Shown here piece by piece: positions 33,146-42,557 of a stretch of DNA of 64,000 nucleotides. A program made the translations under genes and the position numbers. This stretch comes from an uncultured Aquimarina sp. (GTDB taxonomy: Bacteria > Bacteroidota > Bacteroidia > Flavobacteriales > Flavobacteriaceae). Position 1 is the first letter of the stretch. Every line of letters begins with the position of its first letter. The notes under the pieces were generated by a model. That model ran no database searches, was not told the DNA's origin, and saw only the letters and a program-made list of their open reading frames with translations. The stretch is taken from positions 62,001 through 126,000 of the forward strand of contig CANLMN010000003.1 in NCBI GenBank assembly GCA_947492105.1. Reading direction: 5' to 3'.

Positions 33146-34204
33146 TTAGAGATTTGCTGCTAACCAATCACCAACTTCCTTCGTTCCAAACGCCTTATTG
33201 TCACCGGCAAGATCTTCGGTCACGACTCCTTCTGCGAGTGATTTGTTCACTACTTCACGAATTGCTTGAGCTTCTTCTTTGAGGCCAAATGCATCTTCAA
33301 ACATCATTGCTGCTGATAGAATCGTCGCTAATGGATTAGCAATATTTTTACCTGTTGCTTGTGGGTAAGAACCGTGTATAGGTTCGTATAAAGAGGTTTC
33401 TGATCCTACAGAGGCAGAAGGCATCAAGCCCATAGATCCAGATATAACAGAAGCTTCATCTGTAAGGATATCTCCAAATAGATTTTCCGTAATCAATACA
33501 TCGTAAGAGTTTGGCCATTGTACTAATCGCATAGCAACAGCATCAACAAATTCATAAGAAACTTCTACTTCCGGGTAGTCTTTTTCCATTGCCTGTACGG
33601 TTTCTCTCCAAAGGCGAGAAGTTTCCAAAACATTTGCTTTGTCTACACAACACAATTTTTTGGTACGAGTCATTGCTAATTCAAAACCTTTTTTTGCCAG
33701 ACGTTGTACCTCTGCTCTTGTGTATACACAATTATCAAAAGCGGTTTCTCCATCATCTCTTCTTCCTTTTTCGCCAAAATAGATTCCTCCAGTTAGTTCT
33801 CTTAGGAATACTAAATCTGTTCCTTCGATACGTTCTCTTTTTAGCGGAGAATTATCAATTAAAGAAGGAAAAGTAAAGGTAGGACGTACGTTAGCGAACA
33901 ATCCCAATTTTTTGCGCATTTTGAGCAATCCTTGTTCTGGACGTACCTTGGCCGTTGGGTCATTGTCAAATCGTGGATGTCCAATTGCTCCAAAAAGCAC
34001 AGCATCTGCGGCTAAACAAACCTCGTGTGTCTCATCTGGATAAGGTTCTCCTACAGCATCTATAGCTGCAGCTCCAGTTAAAGCAGGAGTCCAATTGATT
34101 TCATGATTAAATTTTTTGGCTATTGCATCTGATACTTTTACTGCTTGATCTATAACTTCTGGTCCGATTCCGTCTCCAGCAAGAAGGGCTATGTTTAGTT
34201 TCAT
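33146..34204 (-). CDS. leuB: 3-isopropylmalate dehydrogenase
   Basis: 352 aa, oxidises and decarboxylates 3-isopropylmalate to 2-ketoisocaproate with NAD. Motifs: LLAGDGIGPEVIDQAVKVSD, RPEQGLLKMRKKLGLFANVR, ELTGGIYFGEKGRRDDGE, KANVLETSRLWRE and ENLFGDILTDEASVISGSMG. It is the last gene of the minus-strand leu operon and lies 16 bases after the inserted T9SS protein gene. Confidence 0.96.
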   Translation of the reverse strand: MKLNIALLAGDGIGPEVIDQAVKVSDAIAKKFNHEINWTPALTGAAAIDAVGEPYPDETHEVCLAADAVLFGAIGHPRFDNDPTAKVRPEQGLLKMRKKLGLFANVRPTFTFPSLIDNSPLKRERIEGTDLVFLRELTGGIYFGEKGRRDDGETAFDNCVYTRAEVQRLAKKGFELAMTRTKKLCCVDKANVLETSRLWRETVQAMEKDYPEVEVSYEFVDAVAMRLVQWPNSYDVLITENLFGDILTDEASVISGSMGLMPSASVGSETSLYEPIHGSYPQATGKNIANPLATILSAAMMFEDAFGLKEEAQAIREVVNKSLAEGVVTEDLAGDNKAFGTKEVGDWLAANL

Positions 34205-34220
34205 TTTTTGGTAAACTTAA

Positions 34221-35138
34221 TTAATTTTTAATAATTTTTTGTACGCTATTTAAACCATCATTTGTTTGGATGGTTATAAAATAAATTCCATTTTTTAAAA
34301 GACTTATGTCAATACTGTTTTTTTCAGAAAGTCTTTCTTCAGAAATGAAAGCTCCTGTTAAATTGTTCAATACGATTCTTTTGATAGTAGATTTATTTCC
34401 GCTAATCTTCAAAATTCCATTCGTAGGGTTTGGATACACCTTTATTGTTTTAATCTTCTTGTTGAAAATTTCGGAACTAAGAGTTTTGCAGCTATTTAGT
34501 ATTTTTTCTTTACTAGAGCAATTGGGTCCGTTATTACGTATATTGGGTGTAGCTTCTTCATTATTTAGATGAGAACAGATACTTTGAATGGAACAACTAT
34601 TTAAAGAAATATTTTCAAGGATAATAAGATTATTTATACTCTGGAGGTTGGCTAATTGATCCAAATTAACAAGAGGCGAAAACAAAATATTTAAAGATTC
34701 AACGCTTGTTAGTTGTTCCAAACCTGTTAGATTTGTCAAAAATGGATTGGAGAATAGAACAAGTTCAGAAGGGAGTGTTCTTATTTTTGATAAAGAGGAA
34801 ATGTCACTGAGTGAGTTGTTAAAGCCCAAGATTAGACTTTGACCAACTGATTCCAAGTTTTGCAGACCATTTAGATTTGCAAGCACCTCATTATATTCAA
34901 TTGTTAAAGTTCCTTGTATTTCTGTAATATTAGCAAGTCCAGTTATATCAGTTATATCGGAATGAGTAATAGTAGTGCCCCCAATCTTTAGGTCACCAAG
35001 TATTTTAGTACAGTTGGGGTGATTTATTATAAAATTATCTACATCAGATTGACTGGGTAATAATACATTTTCCAATCCGCAATCTTGAGAGAAACTTAAT
35101 TTAAAAGAGAGTAAGAGAAAAAATAAAATTAATTTCAT
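34221..35138 (-). CDS. Secreted receptor-L-domain protein with T9SS sorting tail, inside the leu operon
   Basis: 305 aa. Signal peptide MKLILFFLLLSFKLSFSQ, then a receptor-L-domain/leucine-rich region with repeating units (ITDITGLANITEIQGTLTIE, LNGLQNLESVGQSLILGF, SDISSLSKIRTL, LTNLTGLEQLTSVESL). Residues about 235-305 are a type A T9SS sorting domain (KVYPNPTNGILKISGN, LKNGIYFITIQTNDG). It is exported to the surface or medium, unlike its cytosolic enzyme neighbours. It sits 9 bases after leuA and 16 before leuB, so it is co-transcribed. No role in leucine synthesis is evident. Confidence 0.85.
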   Translation of the reverse strand: MKLILFFLLLSFKLSFSQDCGLENVLLPSQSDVDNFIINHPNCTKILGDLKIGGTTITHSDITDITGLANITEIQGTLTIEYNEVLANLNGLQNLESVGQSLILGFNNSLSDISSLSKIRTLPSELVLFSNPFLTNLTGLEQLTSVESLNILFSPLVNLDQLANLQSINNLIILENISLNSCSIQSICSHLNNEEATPNIRNNGPNCSSKEKILNSCKTLSSEIFNKKIKTIKVYPNPTNGILKISGNKSTIKRIVLNNLTGAFISEERLSEKNSIDISLLKNGIYFITIQTNDGLNSVQKIIKN

Positions 35139-35147
35139 AAGCTTATT

Positions 35148-36671
35148 TTAATGTTTGATTATATTTAACATTTTCTGCGTTGCTTTGATTGCGGATACAG
35201 TTTGATCAGAATCTAGACCACGTGTGATCAATTCTTTTTTGCCATCATTCCACGTGATAATTGTCTCACAAAGCGCATCGGATGCGCTGCCCGGCGGTAT
35301 ACGTACTGAGTAATTGGTTAGGCTTGGTAATGACAGCCCTTTTTCTTTATACACAATCCGTAAGGCATTCATAAAAGCATCATATTGGCCATCTCCTTGC
35401 GCATTAGCCTCATGTTTGTCTCCGTTGATACATATACAGACGGTAGCACTAGGCTGTAATCCTTTTGCATGTGTCAAAACATAGGAGTCAATTTTTATTT
35501 TTTCTTCATAGAAATTACTATCCAAAACATCCGAAATGATATAAGGCAAATCATCCGTTGTAACGGTTTCTTTTTTGTCACCTAGTTTTATGATGCGTTT
35601 GGTGACTTTTTTCAGGTCGTCATCATTGAGTTTGATCCCAATCTCTTGCAAATTCTTTTCGATATTTGCTTTACCAGACATTTTGCCCAACGCATACTTT
35701 CTTTTACGACCAAAACGCTCTGGTAATAGATCGTTAAAATATAGATTGTTTTTATTGTCTCCATCTGCATGAATACCTGCTGTTTGAGTAAATACGCTAT
35801 CCCCAACAATTGGTTTGTTAGAAGGAATATGGATGCTCGAAAAGGTCTCTACGAGCTTGCTGACTTTGTAAATCGCTTTTTCGTTAATAGGAATAGTTAT
35901 TTCTGGCATGTAGTCATTGATGACAGCAACCACACTAGCCAATGGTGCATTTCCGGCTCGTTCGCCCATGCCATTCATGGTTAGGTGTAAGCCGTGTGCC
36001 CCAGCATGGAGTCCTTCCATCACATTGGCAACACTGAGATCATAATCATTATGCGCATGAAAATCAAAATGCAAATTAGGATAACGGGTTACTAATTCTT
36101 CAATATACATTTTGGTTTGTGATGGGATTAGAACCCCCAATGTATCTGGTAACAAAACACGTTTTATAGGTTGCGTGGCCAGAAAATCCAAAAATTGCAC
36201 TACATAGTCCTTGGAGTTTTTCATACCGTTACTCCAATCTTCAAGATAGACATTGGTTGCAATCCCTTTGGATATCCCTAAATCCACGACCTGCTTTATG
36301 GCTTCAAAATGTTGTTTTGGTGTTTTTTTTAGCTGATGTGTGAGATGATTGAGAGAACCTTTGGTCAAAAGGTTTTGTACTTTGGCACCAGCCTGTACCA
36401 TCCAATCAATAGAAATTCCACCATCTACGAACGACAACACCTCAATGCGATCTAGATATCCGTTGGTTGTTGCCCAATCCGTAATTCTTTTGACGGCTTG
36501 AAACTCTCCTTCGGATACTCGAGCAGAAGCAATTTCTATACGATCTACTTTGAGTTCTTGAAGTAGTAATTGTGCTATAGTCAACTTTTCTGAAGCTGAA
36601 AAAGACACACCTGATGTTTGTTCACCATCACGGAGTGTCGTGTCCATGATCTCTATAGTTCTTTTACTCAT
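35148..36671 (-). CDS. leuA: 2-isopropylmalate synthase / citramalate-synthase-like enzyme
   Basis: 507 aa. HMGL-like TIM barrel with IMDTTLRDGEQTSGVSFSAS (metal Asp, catalytic Arg) and HFDFHAHNDYDLSVANVMEG (metal-binding His pair), then LHLTMNGMGERAGNAPLASV. The C-terminal LeuA allosteric domain contains KGLQPSATVCICINGDKHEA and YSVRIPPGSASDALCETI. The layout resembles both LeuA and CimA-type citramalate synthases, so the acceptor (2-ketoisovalerate or pyruvate) is not certain. The position between leuD and leuB favours leucine synthesis. Confidence 0.88.
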   Translation of the reverse strand: MSKRTIEIMDTTLRDGEQTSGVSFSASEKLTIAQLLLQELKVDRIEIASARVSEGEFQAVKRITDWATTNGYLDRIEVLSFVDGGISIDWMVQAGAKVQNLLTKGSLNHLTHQLKKTPKQHFEAIKQVVDLGISKGIATNVYLEDWSNGMKNSKDYVVQFLDFLATQPIKRVLLPDTLGVLIPSQTKMYIEELVTRYPNLHFDFHAHNDYDLSVANVMEGLHAGAHGLHLTMNGMGERAGNAPLASVVAVINDYMPEITIPINEKAIYKVSKLVETFSSIHIPSNKPIVGDSVFTQTAGIHADGDNKNNLYFNDLLPERFGRKRKYALGKMSGKANIEKNLQEIGIKLNDDDLKKVTKRIIKLGDKKETVTTDDLPYIISDVLDSNFYEEKIKIDSYVLTHAKGLQPSATVCICINGDKHEANAQGDGQYDAFMNALRIVYKEKGLSLPSLTNYSVRIPPGSASDALCETIITWNDGKKELITRGLDSDQTVSAIKATQKMLNIIKH

Positions 36672-36710
36672 TTCTTGGTGGTCACTTTGTTCTTTTTACT
36701 ATATTATAAA

Positions 36711-36742
36711 AGCGTTTTGATCCAGATTTGGATCAAAACGCT
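36711..36742. terminator. Perfect 13-bp stem hairpin between leuD and leuA
   Basis: AGCGTTTTGATCC pairs perfectly with GGATCAAAACGCT around a 6-base loop. On the minus strand it is followed by TTTTAT. A second small stem (CTGAT/ATCAG at about 36745-36758) precedes it. It could act as an internal terminator, an attenuator or an RNA-stability element in the leu operon. Confidence 0.6.
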
Positions 36743-36789
36743 CCCTGATCTGCATCAGCGCAGGCTTTTTTTTCAATTACAGATAGCTG

Positions 36790-37386
36790 TTATAAAGGTA
36801 CATTTTCTGCAAATGTTGTAATATCTTCTTTCATATTTTGCAAATAGTCGATATCATCAAAACCATTTAACATATTATCTTTTTTGTAAGAATTAATATC
36901 AAATGATTCTTTTTCTCCTGTTGCCACAAGAGTAATAGTTTGATTTGGTAGGCTTATTTCTAGCTTGGTCTTTGGATCTGCTTCGATAGCTGCAAAAATT
37001 TTGTCTGCAAAAGCAGGACTTACCTGAACGGGAAGTACTCCAATATTCAAACAGTTATTTTTAAAAATATCTGCAAAAAAACTAGAGACCACACAACGAA
37101 ATCCATAGTCATATACTGCCCAAGCAGCATGTTCTCTAGAGGATCCAGAACCAAAATTTTTTCCTCCGACTAAGATTTGTCCAGAATATTTTGGGTTATT
37201 AAGTGCAAAGTCAGCTTTTGGGCTCTCATCGTCATTATATCTCCAATCACGAAAAAGGTTGTCGCCAAATCCTTTGCGCTCTGTAGCTTTCAGAAAACGT
37301 GCAGGAATGATTTGATCCGTATCAACGTTTTCTATCGGTAGTGGCACTGCACTACTTGTCAGTATGTTAAATTTATCGTATGCCAT
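36790..37386 (-). CDS. leuD: 3-isopropylmalate dehydratase small subunit
   Basis: 198 aa, swivel-domain partner of LeuC; together they isomerise 2- to 3-isopropylmalate. Motifs: PLPIENVDTDQIIPARFLKA at the N terminus, GKNFGSGSSREHAAWAVYDY (substrate-binding loop) and SSFFADIFKNNCLNIGVLPV. The length is normal. It follows leuC by 76 bases and precedes leuA by 118 bases that contain a strong hairpin. Confidence 0.96.
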   Translation of the reverse strand: MAYDKFNILTSSAVPLPIENVDTDQIIPARFLKATERKGFGDNLFRDWRYNDDESPKADFALNNPKYSGQILVGGKNFGSGSSREHAAWAVYDYGFRCVVSSFFADIFKNNCLNIGVLPVQVSPAFADKIFAAIEADPKTKLEISLPNQTITLVATGEKESFDINSYKKDNMLNGFDDIDYLQNMKEDITTFAENVPL

Positions 37387-37462
37387 TTTTTCTAATTATG
37401 AATTCAGCATCGAGAATGCTGAATTTATGTTTATGCAAATGCTAAATGCCGTTTGTTTAAAA

Positions 37463-38872
37463 TTATGCGATTGTTTTTTCTAAGAGTTCTCTAGGATCTG
37501 TTACTTTTCCAGTAACTGCTGCTGCTGCTGCAACCAATGGACTTGCTAATAGCGTTCTTGATCCAGGTCCTTGTCTTCCTTCAAAGTTTCTATTAGAGGT
37601 ACTAACAGCGTATTTTCCTGCCGGCACTTTGTCGTCATTCATCGCTAAACAAGCAGAACAGCCAGGCTCTCTTAGTTCAAAACCAGCTTCATTAAAAACA
37701 GCAAGTAAGCCCTCTTCCTTTATAGCTGCTTCTACTTTGTGAGAACCGGGTACTAGCCAAGCGGTCACATGATCTGCTTTTTTTCTACCTTTTACAATTG
37801 ATGCAAAAGCACGAAAATCTTCGATACGTCCGTTGGTACAACTACCGATGAAGACAAAATCAATTTTTTTGCCAATCATAGAATCCCCTTCGTTAAAATC
37901 CATATAGCCGAGTGATTTGCTGTATGTAGCAGCTCCACCCTCTACATCTCCAGAATTTGGGATGTTTTTGGAAATCCCTAATCCCATTCCTGGATTTGTA
38001 CCATAGGTAATCATTGGCTCAATATCAGCGGCATCAAAAGTCAATTCCTTGTCAAAGGTAGCACCTTCGTCTGTGGATAATGTTTCCCAATACGTCATAG
38101 CTTTGTCCCAAGCAGCTCCTGTTGGAGTGAACTCACGTCCTTGAACGTAATCAAAAGTTTTTTGATCGGGAGCAATCATGCCACCACGAGCACCCATTTC
38201 TATACTTAGGTTACAAACGGTCATACGACCTTCCATAGTCATATTTTCAAAAACCTCTCCCGCATATTCTACAAAATAACCTGTAGCTCCAGAAGTTGTT
38301 AGCTTAGAAATAATATACAAAGCAACATCCTTTGGTGTTACTCCAAAATTGAGTTCGCCTTTTACATTAATACGCATGCTTTTGGGTTTGGGCTGCATAA
38401 TACATTGCGTAGAAAGTACCATTTCCACTTCAGAAGTTCCTATTCCAAAAGCAATGGCGCCAAAAGCACCATGTGTAGAGGTATGAGAATCTCCACATAC
38501 AATAGTTGCACCCGGTTGTGTGATACCATATTCTGGCCCTACAACGTGTACAATACCATTTTTTTCATGTCCTAGACCCCAATGAGAAATACCATATTCT
38601 TTGGCATTTTCTTCCAGCGCCTTTAACTGATTTGCAGAAAGTGGATCTGCCACTGGCAAGTGTTGGTTAATTGTAGGGGTATTGTGATCTGCTGTTGCAA
38701 AAGTACGTTCTGGATATAATACACGAACGCCTCTATTCTTTAACCCCAAAAAAGCAACAGGACTAGTTACTTCATGAACCAAATGGCGATCGATAAATAG
38801 AATATCAGGTCCGCCTTCTATCTTTCTTACTACGTGTGAATCCCATACTTTATCAAATAATGTCTTACTCAT
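37463..38872 (-). CDS. leuC: 3-isopropylmalate dehydratase large subunit
   Basis: 469 aa aconitase-family [4Fe-4S] enzyme. Start [40 protein letters not shown] is the substrate loop; the cluster Cys are in [20 protein letters not shown] and [20 protein letters not shown], and the end has [20 protein letters not shown]. It is the first gene of leuC-leuD-leuA-X-leuB. A TAAATTTG element lies about 70 bases upstream on the coding strand. Confidence 0.97.
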   Translation of the reverse strand: MSKTLFDKVWDSHVVRKIEGGPDILFIDRHLVHEVTSPVAFLGLKNRGVRVLYPERTFATADHNTPTINQHLPVADPLSANQLKALEENAKEYGISHWGLGHEKNGIVHVVGPEYGITQPGATIVCGDSHTSTHGAFGAIAFGIGTSEVEMVLSTQCIMQPKPKSMRINVKGELNFGVTPKDVALYIISKLTTSGATGYFVEYAGEVFENMTMEGRMTVCNLSIEMGARGGMIAPDQKTFDYVQGREFTPTGAAWDKAMTYWETLSTDEGATFDKELTFDAADIEPMITYGTNPGMGLGISKNIPNSGDVEGGAATYSKSLGYMDFNEGDSMIGKKIDFVFIGSCTNGRIEDFRAFASIVKGRKKADHVTAWLVPGSHKVEAAIKEEGLLAVFNEAGFELREPGCSACLAMNDDKVPAGKYAVSTSNRNFEGRQGPGSRTLLASPLVAAAAAVTGKVTDPRELLEKTIA

Positions 38873-38942
38873 TTTTCTGATCTCTTTTACATTAAATTAG
38901 CAACACACAGCGCAAAAAACAATGCTGCATGTTAAGGAAATG

Positions 38943-38950
38943 CAAATTTA
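38943..38950 (-). promoter_or_regulatory. Candidate -7 element of the leu operon promoter
   Basis: On the minus strand this reads TAAATTTG, a perfect TAnnTTTG, followed by CA, a frequent transcription-start context in Bacteroidota. The nearest TTG is only 13 bases upstream, so the -33 box is not convincing. Confidence 0.3.
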
Positions 38951-39157
38951 CAAAATACTTGAGCAAAAAGGAACTAATTAGTACGGAAGTATTGGAATGC
39001 TCAACATCCTTTTTATATATTTTTTGGAATGTAAACACATTTTAAGTTGTTATATTTCAATTTTTTACATTAAAGTGGATTTAAAAAAAAAGGAAATCAT
39101 TTTATAATGTTCAAAATTACAGCTATTTTGAAAATAACGCATAATATCGATTCATCT

Positions 39158-40009
39158 ATGAAAACACTGAAGCTTAAACATCCATTAGTAACTGCCAAAT
39201 GGTTGCATACGAATTTGCTCCATCCAAATCTCGTCATTTTGGATGCTACAATGCAAAAACCAAATTTATCTTCTGATAAAAAAACAGAGATTACGGAATC
39301 TCAAATAAGAGGGACACGTTTTTTTGACATAAAAAATGTATTTTCGAATACCACAAGTGGGTTACCTAATACGATTCCTAGCCCAGAGCTTTTTGAACTC
39401 CAAGCTCAAAATTTAGGTATAAATAATTCCAGTGTAATCGTTGTTTATGATCGTTTAGGTATCTACTCTAGTCCAAGGGTTTGGTGGTTATTCCGAACGA
39501 TGGGGTATGCCAATGTTGCTGTTCTAGATGGGGGATTTCCTGCATGGCTAGAGACTGGATTAGCAGTAGAACCACTGAGTTCTGCTATTTGGAAAAAAGG
39601 GGATTTCAAAGCAGTGTTTGCCCCTTCTTCGGTAGTAAGTGCAGCAGAGGTGCTAGAGGCAACCAAAGACGCTAATTGCTGTATATTGGATGCTCGATCT
39701 CCGGATCGGTTTGATGGTAGCAAAGAAGAACCAAGGGCTGGAATGCGATCTGGTCATATCCCTGGTGCTAGGAATCTGCATTACGAAAATGTCTTAAGTA
39801 ATGGAAGGATGCGTTCTGAAGAGGAGTTGAAATCTATTTTTGCATCACTCAACCTTGACAATAAGCAACTGATATTTTCTTGTGGATCTGGTATCACCGC
39901 TTGTATCTTGGCATTAGCTGCGGATATTGCCGGTTATCAAGAAGGTGTGCTGTATGACGGTTCTTGGAGTGAATGGGGTGGCAGTACTGATTTGCCGATT
40001 GCACTATGA
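39158..40009 (+). CDS. Sulfurtransferase with two rhodanese domains
   Basis: 283 aa from ATG 39158; the frame is open from 39107, but the rhodanese domain begins at LVTAKWLHTNLLHPNLVILD, so the shorter start fits. The N-terminal domain is inactive (DRLGIYSSPRVWWLFRTMGY). The C-terminal domain has the active-site Cys242 in FSCGSGITACILALA, and the CGSGxTA loop is typical of 3-mercaptopyruvate sulfurtransferases. It transfers sulfane sulfur to thiols or cyanide in the cytoplasm. A terminator follows. Confidence 0.92.
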   Translation: MKTLKLKHPLVTAKWLHTNLLHPNLVILDATMQKPNLSSDKKTEITESQIRGTRFFDIKNVFSNTTSGLPNTIPSPELFELQAQNLGINNSSVIVVYDRLGIYSSPRVWWLFRTMGYANVAVLDGGFPAWLETGLAVEPLSSAIWKKGDFKAVFAPSSVVSAAEVLEATKDANCCILDARSPDRFDGSKEEPRAGMRSGHIPGARNLHYENVLSNGRMRSEEELKSIFASLNLDNKQLIFSCGSGITACILALAADIAGYQEGVLYDGSWSEWGGSTDLPIAL

Positions 40010-40033
40010 TTCTTTGCCTATAGCCTAAAGCAA

Positions 40034-40065
40034 AAAAAGCCCGCAACAAATAAATGTCGCGGGCT
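40034..40065. terminator. Terminator between convergent sulfurtransferase and T9SS genes
   Basis: AAGCCCGC pairs with GCGGGCT around a loop of about 14 bases. It lies 25 bases after the sulfurtransferase stop and before the convergent gene end at 40100. The flanking A runs can serve the minus strand. Confidence 0.65.
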
Positions 40066-40099
40066 CTAGAAGTATTTTGATTAGAAATCTATTTTTTGG

Positions 40100-42283
40100 T
40101 TAATAGACAAATTGAATCCTATCTGGACCAAATTGCAGGATATAAACTCCGCGATCTGTTAATTTTTCTGTAAGATCTATTGTGTGAGAAATGCCAGAAA
40201 AATTGTTTTGAAAACCTCCTTTGTGAATCTCTATTCCAGCAGCGTTATAGATTGTATAGGGTATGTAATCCGTGTGTGAAATCCTTTCTCCAAAAAAGAC
40301 TTCAACAGTTTTTCCTGAAATGGGATTAGGGCTTACAATAGATTTGGTGTAGAATGTAATAGAGAAATTGAGGGTGCTTGTTTCGCCAGCAATTCCTGTG
40401 CCCGAAGCTCCAGAGAAAGGAGTTCCTGTAATAGTGTAATCTCCTCTTGGTAAAGTTCTTCCAAATATTTCTTCATCTGTGTTGCCAAAAATAGCATAAG
40501 GTGATCTGTTTTCTATTTTGTTAATATTCAAAGAAGGTCCTGATAGTTCCATAACCACACTCCCAACTGTTGATGAGTTGACATTTGCGACAATGGAATA
40601 CGATAGGTCTTGATCTAACTTTGCAGTAAATCCTTCTTCGATAACTGCGATAGGATTACCGGTGCCTGCTTCTACTATAACGAAACCTTCTAGAACTGAT
40701 GGTTGATTGATGAGTTCAAAAGAAATTTTGAGAGGTACTCCAGCTTTTCCTGAGGCATTAATTCCTGTAAAAGGGATTGCTTCTATGGTATAGGTGCCTG
40801 CTGGAAATGTTCTTCCAAAGAAATCATCCCCTAGATTTCCAAAAACGGCGTATGGGGCATTGTTTTCAATTCTAGAAACAGTTAATGCACCTTCTAAATT
40901 GAGTTTATAACTCTTGAATTCTTGACCAGTCGCTATGCTAGCTTCAATGTTTAGTGAGCTTAAGGCTAAATTGTTTATAGGATATGATCCTCCATCCTCT
41001 AGAATTAGTTTAGGAGCGTCGGTGTTGGCATCAATTAGGGAGAAACAAGTTATTGGACTTTCTATTACCTCAGTATTATTTGCATTATATCTCAAAAGGA
41101 TACTGTTGGTTCCTTTAGTATCCGGAGTGGCTGACAAAGTCGTACCCCCAACTAGGATTTTGTCGTTTGTTAAAATTTCAACATTACTAATGATTGGAGA
41201 TTTTGGAAGTAAAACAGTGCCTTCTTTACCAAAAGAGACATCTAGTGTGCCATCGGAAGTATATTTTTTTAGATAAGCATTTCCTGTAGTGGTATCGTTA
41301 TTCGAAATTATACTATTATTATCATTGTCAATTACAATCTTACGAGTATCAGAAGGAGTCATTTCCAAGAAACCATTTTCTGCATAAGTTGTATCCAAAT
41401 CTAGATTTTTATCCAATTTAAAAACATAACCTTGGGTCGTGGTCACATATATATTTGAAGTATCGTCAATAGCTCCGTCTATCACAAAGTCAGGAACATT
41501 AGAGTTTTTAGAATCAAAATAACCATGAAGGAACTGTCCATTGGAATCAAACTTTAAGATATTATAAAATATAAAAAGTTGTCCTAAACCACCACCACCA
41601 CGACTAGCGATCACTACGAGTTCGTTCTCTTTGGTAAGAAATATTTCAGAGATTCGTCTTGTTGATTGACGGGATTCTGATGGCGTAGTACTGACCGTGC
41701 CATTTACTCCGTAAGTGGTATCAATTTCACCTTCTTGATCAAAACGTGTGATAGCAATCATTCTATCGGTGCTACTCGCTACCAAGAACTTTCCATCATC
41801 TTGCATAGCAATATCACTTACTGCTCTAGGCAATGAAAAGGAAAGAATACCACTGGCATCATCTCCAAAACTGGTATCTAATGTGCCATTTGGTAGGTAG
41901 CGCACAACGATTCCATCGCCATTTGATGTGCCTATGATTACTATTTTCTGATCCAATTGAAAAGAGACCTTATGGAATATGGCGTTATCTAATCCATTTA
42001 ATTTGGTTTTTACAACGCCTTGATCTCCAAAATCTACATCTAGCACTCCATTGGTAAGGTAACGTGTCAGTATAATATCATATGTGTCTGAATCTTCGAT
42101 GCTTCCAAGTACCAGAATCTTACGATCTTTTTGGGTTTTAATCGTTTTTACATTGTCTTTTGCACTGACAGAGTTTATTATTGCTCCGTTGTCTCCAAAA
42201 GAAGTGTCCAGTGTTCCTGATTGTCCTACGGCATTTTGTAATAGAAGGAGGAATAATACTAGTAGAATGTTTGATGTTTTCAT
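40100..42283 (-). CDS. Secreted delta-60 repeat protein with T9SS sorting domain
   Basis: 727 aa. A signal peptide (LLVLFLLLLQNAVGQ) is followed by beta-propeller-like delta-60 repeats (DUF5122) with the unit GTLDTSFGDNGAI, repeated as GVLDVDFGDQGVV, GTLDTSFGDDASG, GEIDTTYGVNGTV and GTLDVSFGKEGTV. Two repeated modules near 440-640 share NAPYAVFGNLGDDFFGRTFP and RSPYAIFGNTDEEIFGRTLP. A C-terminal sorting domain (VSPNPISGKTVEVFFG) ends the protein. It is predicted to be surface-exposed or secreted through T9SS, with an unknown ligand. Confidence 0.88.
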   Translation of the reverse strand: MKTSNILLVLFLLLLQNAVGQSGTLDTSFGDNGAIINSVSAKDNVKTIKTQKDRKILVLGSIEDSDTYDIILTRYLTNGVLDVDFGDQGVVKTKLNGLDNAIFHKVSFQLDQKIVIIGTSNGDGIVVRYLPNGTLDTSFGDDASGILSFSLPRAVSDIAMQDDGKFLVASSTDRMIAITRFDQEGEIDTTYGVNGTVSTTPSESRQSTRRISEIFLTKENELVVIASRGGGGLGQLFIFYNILKFDSNGQFLHGYFDSKNSNVPDFVIDGAIDDTSNIYVTTTQGYVFKLDKNLDLDTTYAENGFLEMTPSDTRKIVIDNDNNSIISNNDTTTGNAYLKKYTSDGTLDVSFGKEGTVLLPKSPIISNVEILTNDKILVGGTTLSATPDTKGTNSILLRYNANNTEVIESPITCFSLIDANTDAPKLILEDGGSYPINNLALSSLNIEASIATGQEFKSYKLNLEGALTVSRIENNAPYAVFGNLGDDFFGRTFPAGTYTIEAIPFTGINASGKAGVPLKISFELINQPSVLEGFVIVEAGTGNPIAVIEEGFTAKLDQDLSYSIVANVNSSTVGSVVMELSGPSLNINKIENRSPYAIFGNTDEEIFGRTLPRGDYTITGTPFSGASGTGIAGETSTLNFSITFYTKSIVSPNPISGKTVEVFFGERISHTDYIPYTIYNAAGIEIHKGGFQNNFSGISHTIDLTEKLTDRGVYILQFGPDRIQFVY

Positions 42284-42424
42284 AAATGCTTTTAGTTTGT
42301 AAATTAATTAATGTATTTTTTGAATGTCTAATTTGTACGATAGAACAGTATTAGTACCGAATACAAAAAAAACACACAACAAAACTATTGCGATATGAAA
42401 AAAGTGTGGGATATTTACTCCTCA

Positions 42425-42462
42425 AATATATTATTGTTTTTATTTAAAAACAATAATATATT
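42425..42462. other. 38-bp near-perfect AT palindrome in a divergent promoter region
   Basis: AATATATTATTGTTTTTA pairs over all 18 bases with TAAAAACAATAATATATT across a 2-base centre. It is located between the divergent delta-60 and acyltransferase genes. It could be a cruciform or a regulator site; no regulator is encoded next to it. Confidence 0.6.
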
Positions 42463-42557
42463 GAATTTTTAATAAAATAATAATCGATTAATGTGCTTTT
42501 TATAACGATATCGATTTCAAACAAAAAAACTATCTTCGTTTCTGGCTATACCGTATT

